This document shows, one piece after another, positions 60,367-64,000 of a stretch of DNA of 64,000 bases (positions are counted from its first letter, which is position 1; every line of letters starts with the position of its first letter). The notes under the pieces were generated by a model. The model worked only from the letters and a program-made list of their open reading frames with translations, made no database searches and was not told where the DNA came from. Position numbers and translations under genes: made by a program. This DNA comes from Corylus avellana (taxonomy: Eukaryota; Streptophyta; Magnoliopsida; Fagales; Betulaceae): the NCBI RefSeq assembly GCF_901000735.1, contig NC_081541.1, positions 48,679,385 to 48,743,384 of the forward strand. Reading direction: 5' to 3'.

Positions 60367-63300
60367 ATGGCAGTGGGAGAGCTCTTTCTTTCTGCGTTCC
60401 TCCAAGTCCTGTTCGACCGTCTGGGATCTCGTGAGTTGCTGAACTCTGTACGCCGAGATGGGCTCCGAAAGAAGCTGGAGAGGTGGAGTGAGACTTTGAA
60501 AGGGATTGAGGCAGTTCTTGCTGATGCGGATGAGAAGCAGCATTCTGAGGTGGCTGTGAAGAATTGGCTCGATGATCTTCGAGACTTGGCTTACGATTTG
60601 GAAGACATTCTGGACGAGTTTTTCACAGAAACTCTGCGGTGCAAAGCTTCTTGTAGTGGCTTCACTCCGAGGGCTGTTAAGGTCAACATGAGGCTGGAGT
60701 CAAAGATAGAGGAGATCACCGGGCGATTCAACCGCATGGTGAAGCAAAAGGATGATCTGAAATTGAGTAGCGAAAATGTTGACAGGAGGTCATACAGAAC
60801 GAGAGAGACACTGGCACCAACATCTGTAGTGACCGAGGCTCATGTTTATGGCAGAGACAGCGATAAAGAGGCTCTGCTTGAAGTTTTGGTGGGTGAAAAA
60901 TGTAGCGAAGCTCAACTCTCTGTGATTCCTATTGTTGGTATGGGAGGAATGGGTAAGACAACTCTTGCCCAGCTTGTGTACAATGATGAAAAAGTACAGA
61001 GGTTTTTTGATCTCAAAGCATGGGCTTGTGTATCCCAAGACTTCGATGCTGTTAGAGTGACAAAAGCCATTCTAAAATCTGTCTCTTCAAGTGGTGGTGA
61101 TGACAATGATCTGAATTTATTGCAAGTCGAACTGAAGGAGAAACTGAAAGGGAAGAAGTTTCTGGTCGTCTTGGATGATCTCTGGAATGAGAACTATCAT
61201 GATTGGACTATTTTACGTGCTCCTTTCGAGGCAGGGGCTCCGGGAAGTACGATTATTATCACAACTCGCAATCAGGGAGTTTCGTCAAAGACAAGTACCA
61301 TTCCGGCTTACTCCTTGAAAGAGTTGTCAAATGATTTTTGTTTATCTATATTGGCCCATCATGCATTGGGAATAAGAGACTTCGATGCACATCTAAACCT
61401 CAAAGATGTTGGTGAGGCAATAGTTGGAAGGTGTAAAGGCTCTCCCTTGGCAGCAAAAGTACTCGGAGGTGTCTTACGCAATAAACTAGATCGCGATGAG
61501 TGGGAGAAAGTATTGAAGAGCAAGATATGGGGTTTATCAGAAGTACGAATTGAAATTGCTCCGGCTTTCATATTGAGCTATTATCATCTGCCGTCAAATT
61601 TGAAGAGGTGCTTTGCGTATTGTTCTATACTTCCCAAGGACTATGAATTTAAGGAGGAGGAGTTGGTTCTATTATGGATGGCAGAAGGTTTAATTCAGCC
61701 ACTAGAAGAGGGAAAACAAATGGAAGATTTGGGTATTGAGTATTTTTGCAATCTGTTGTCGAGGTCATTTTTTCAACAATCATTCAAGGATAAATCACGA
61801 TTTCTAATGCATGATCTCATCAATGATTTGGCTCAATGGGTTGCAGGAGATATATGCTTTAAAATGGAGGATAGTGTTGGGGGTAATAATGGAAGGCATC
61901 CTTCTAAAAAGGCTCGACATTCGTCTTACTTGACTAGTTACTATGATGGCCGTCAAAAGTTTGAGGTTTTTAATGATCTCACATGTTTGCGGACCTTCTT
62001 GCCTTTTATGCTTTCAAATAAAGGCTGTTGTTACTTGACTAATGATGTTCCTCTTAAATTGTTGCCAAAATTACGACGCTTAAGGGTGCTCTCTTTGAGT
62101 GGATACATTATATCTGAGCTACCAGACTCAGTTGGTGATCTGAAGCATCTACGATTCCTTGACCTTTCTCACATACATGGAATTAGAAGCTTGCCTGAAT
62201 CAGTAGCCACTCTATACAATTTACAAACATTGATATTGGAGAACTGTTCTCGTCTAGAGAAATTACCTTCAAAGTTTGGAAACCTAGTCAACCTACGACA
62301 TCTCAACATTCTAGAAGCAAATGCATTGGAAGGAATGCCACCACAAGTAGGTAAATTAACTTGTCTCCAATCATTATCTAATTTCGTTGTTGGAAAAGGT
62401 AGTTGTTCCGGGGTAAAGGAGTTAGGGCCTTTGTTGCATCTTCGTGGGACACTTTGCATTTCAGGATTGAAAAATGTGATTAATCCTAAGGATGCGAGAG
62501 ACGCTAGGTTAATTGAAAAGACCAATCTATATGGGTTGTCATTGGAATGGAGGCAATGGCATTTAAGTTTCAATGAGTCACAAGATAGAACAAGTGATTT
62601 AAAAGTACTTAACATGCTACAACCTCACAAGGGTTTGAAAGAGCTCACTATCAAGTGCTACGGTGGTGTAGAATTTCCAACTTGGTTAAGTGGCCATTTT
62701 CCCAATATGGTGTTCTTGAAGATTGAATACTGTGAAAAGTGCACATTTTTGCCTGCAGTGGGCCAATTACCATCACTCAAAGACCTTTTCATAAGAGGCA
62801 TGGCTAGTGTGAAAATTATTGGACGTGAGTTTTGTGGGGAAGGTTGCTCACAACCATTTAGATCCTTAGAGTCTTTGCATTTCTGGGATATGCAGGAATG
62901 GGAGAATTGGATTCCTTGTGGAGAATTTCCAAAATTAAGTGAGCTTTCTATTCAATGGTGTCCCAAGCTGGTGGGTAAGTTACCAAGCCACCTTCCTTCA
63001 TTAGAAAATATTGTAATATATGAATGCAAACATTTGGCGGTTTCAATTTCCACATTTCCAGAGCTCTGCAAACTAGAAATTGAAGGATCCAGAGGGGTGG
63101 TGCATAGAGGTAAGGTTGAATTTAGCTTACTATCCTTCTCGTCTCTTTCAACAATTTCGGAATTTACATGTCAAATAGAAGGGTTTACTATGGAAGGATT
63201 GACATATTTGGAAGATTCGACTATTAAAACTTGTGATGAGCTGTTTCTTTCGTTCACTGACGAGGTACTTCTAGAACATCTCCCATCTCTTGGTGTTATG

Positions 63301-64000
63301 AGGATTCATAATTGTACCAAACTAGTTTCTTTGACGGCATTAGAAGAGGAAGACCAGTTACAACTGGGTTTGCCATTCAAATTGAGAGATTGCGAGATCA
63401 GAAATTGCCAGGACATGGAATCGTTACCGAAAGAAATGATGTATAACAACACTTATCTTGAGAAGATTTTAATTGAAGGCTGTACTTCACTCACAAACTT
63501 TGCAATAGGCCAACTCCCTCCAACTCTAAAGCGGCTATGTATAAGTAAATGTACGAATATGGTGATTTTGGTGGATGAGGATGATATCAACAATTACGGC
63601 AGCAACACATCTCTTCTTGAGTATTTGGATATTAGTGATTGTCCATCCCTCAAATCCTTAACATCAAGTGGAGAATTACCTGAATTACCTGCAACACTTA
63701 AGTTCCTTTACATTAGGAATTGTGAGAAGCTGGAGTCCATAGCGAAGAGCTTTCATCTCAACTCATCTCTTGAAGGCATTATCATCGCATCTTGTGAGAA
63801 CCTTAAATCCTTACCCAAGGGCATACACAACCTCAACCATCTAAATGACATTTATATTTCAGAATGTCCAATTCTTGATTCTTTCCCGGACGGAGGTTTG
63901 CTCCCAACCAACCTGAAACTTCTCAATATTTTCAAATGTGATAAAATGCGGGCCTTGCCCAATTGCACGCATAACCTCACCTCTCTTCAAACATTGAGAA
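60367..64000 (+). CDS. CC-NB-LRR (RPP13-like/RPPL1) disease resistance protein, 3' end outside window
   Basis: Intracellular immune receptor of the coiled-coil NLR class; known members detect pathogen effectors and trigger cell death. A single uninterrupted reading frame of 1211 codons runs off the window. Start: MAVGELFLSAFLQVLFDRLG, the usual Rx-N start. The EDVID-like motif is DLEDILDE (77-84). The NB-ARC has P-loop GMGGMGKTT (191-199), RNBS-A WACVS (219-223), kinase-2 KKFLVVLDDLW (263-273), RNBS-B TTR (299-301), GSPLAA in place of GLPLAA (358-363), RNBS-D CFAYCSILP (415-423) and MHD (481-483). LRRs start near residue 540 (LRVLSLSGYIISELPDSVG) and are still going at the edge. The frame shows no damage, so this looks like an intact gene, probably one of a cluster continuing to the right. 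Confidence 0.95.
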   Translation, partial: MAVGELFLSAFLQVLFDRLGSRELLNSVRRDGLRKKLERWSETLKGIEAVLADADEKQHSEVAVKNWLDDLRDLAYDLEDILDEFFTETLRCKASCSGFTPRAVKVNMRLESKIEEITGRFNRMVKQKDDLKLSSENVDRRSYRTRETLAPTSVVTEAHVYGRDSDKEALLEVLVGEKCSEAQLSVIPIVGMGGMGKTTLAQLVYNDEKVQRFFDLKAWACVSQDFDAVRVTKAILKSVSSSGGDDNDLNLLQVELKEKLKGKKFLVVLDDLWNENYHDWTILRAPFEAGAPGSTIIITTRNQGVSSKTSTIPAYSLKELSNDFCLSILAHHALGIRDFDAHLNLKDVGEAIVGRCKGSPLAAKVLGGVLRNKLDRDEWEKVLKSKIWGLSEVRIEIAPAFILSYYHLPSNLKRCFAYCSILPKDYEFKEEELVLLWMAEGLIQPLEEGKQMEDLGIEYFCNLLSRSFFQQSFKDKSRFLMHDLINDLAQWVAGDICFKMEDSVGGNNGRHPSKKARHSSYLTSYYDGRQKFEVFNDLTCLRTFLPFMLSNKGCCYLTNDVPLKLLPKLRRLRVLSLSGYIISELPDSVGDLKHLRFLDLSHIHGIRSLPESVATLYNLQTLILENCSRLEKLPSKFGNLVNLRHLNILEANALEGMPPQVGKLTCLQSLSNFVVGKGSCSGVKELGPLLHLRGTLCISGLKNVINPKDARDARLIEKTNLYGLSLEWRQWHLSFNESQDRTSDLKVLNMLQPHKGLKELTIKCYGGVEFPTWLSGHFPNMVFLKIEYCEKCTFLPAVGQLPSLKDLFIRGMASVKIIGREFCGEGCSQPFRSLESLHFWDMQEWENWIPCGEFPKLSELSIQWCPKLVGKLPSHLPSLENIVIYECKHLAVSISTFPELCKLEIEGSRGVVHRGKVEFSLLSFSSLSTISEFTCQIEGFTMEGLTYLEDSTIKTCDELFLSFTDEVLLEHLPSLGVMRIHNCTKLVSLTALEEEDQLQLGLPFKLRDCEIRNCQDMESLPKEMMYNNTYLEKILIEGCTSLTNFAIGQLPPTLKRLCISKCTNMVILVDEDDINNYGSNTSLLEYLDISDCPSLKSLTSSGELPELPATLKFLYIRNCEKLESIAKSFHLNSSLEGIIIASCENLKSLPKGIHNLNHLNDIYISECPILDSFPDGGLLPTNLKLLNIFKCDKMRALPNCTHNLTSLQTLR

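Overview
The window is nuclear DNA of a flowering plant, most likely a woody rosid. Every gene has GT-AG introns, the intergenic sequence is AT-rich and full of MITEs, LINE, copia and gypsy debris, and the proteins match the eudicot families SERRATE, FAR1-RELATED SEQUENCE 3, TIC32, WRINKLED1 and RPP13-like CC-NB-LRR. The genus cannot be fixed from sequence alone. Fagales would fit but this is a guess. A 268-base N run (26535-26802) shows a gapped draft assembly.

Layout, left to right. (1) 1-8414, plus: the 3' three quarters of SERRATE, whose last intron is 5.8 kb because it holds a decayed L1-type LINE. (2) 8415-13884: intergenic, with a short-TIR MITE, a long inverted-repeat element and other repeat debris. 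(3) 13885-19885, minus: complete FRS3-like gene (859 aa, four coding exons, probable 5'UTR intron). (4) 21.1-24.2 kb: MITE-rich spacer. (5) 24197-32170, plus: complete eight-exon TIC32-like short-chain dehydrogenase, introns loaded with MITEs and a gypsy LTR, followed six bases after its stop by a copia LTR. (6) 33.6-34.6 kb: a 360-bp duplication split by a repeat. (7) 34866-39851, minus: complete seven-exon WRINKLED1-like gene with the 9-bp VYL micro-exon. (8) 42877-51379, minus: an eight-exon plant gene of unknown function (558 aa, basic Ser/Arg-rich N-terminus, central coiled coil, all introns phase 0). (9) 51.4-60.3 kb: repeat-rich spacer whose right part holds several copies of the sequence found just upstream of the last gene. 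(10) 60367-64000, plus: a CC-NB-LRR resistance-type gene, single open exon, running off the right edge.

The genes are unrelated in pathway (miRNA processing, light/FAR1 transcription, plastid redox, seed-oil transcription, an unknown, immunity). Nothing resembles an operon or a co-working cluster. I did not find a convincing new biological system. The most interesting items are the copia LTR that appears to have replaced the 3'UTR of the TIC32-like gene, the repeated promoter blocks upstream of the NLR, the LINE-swollen SERRATE intron, the unknown coiled-coil gene, and the long inverted-repeat element at 11.6-12.1 kb. All gene models were spliced by eye from frame, splice signals and remembered family conservation. 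No database search was run.
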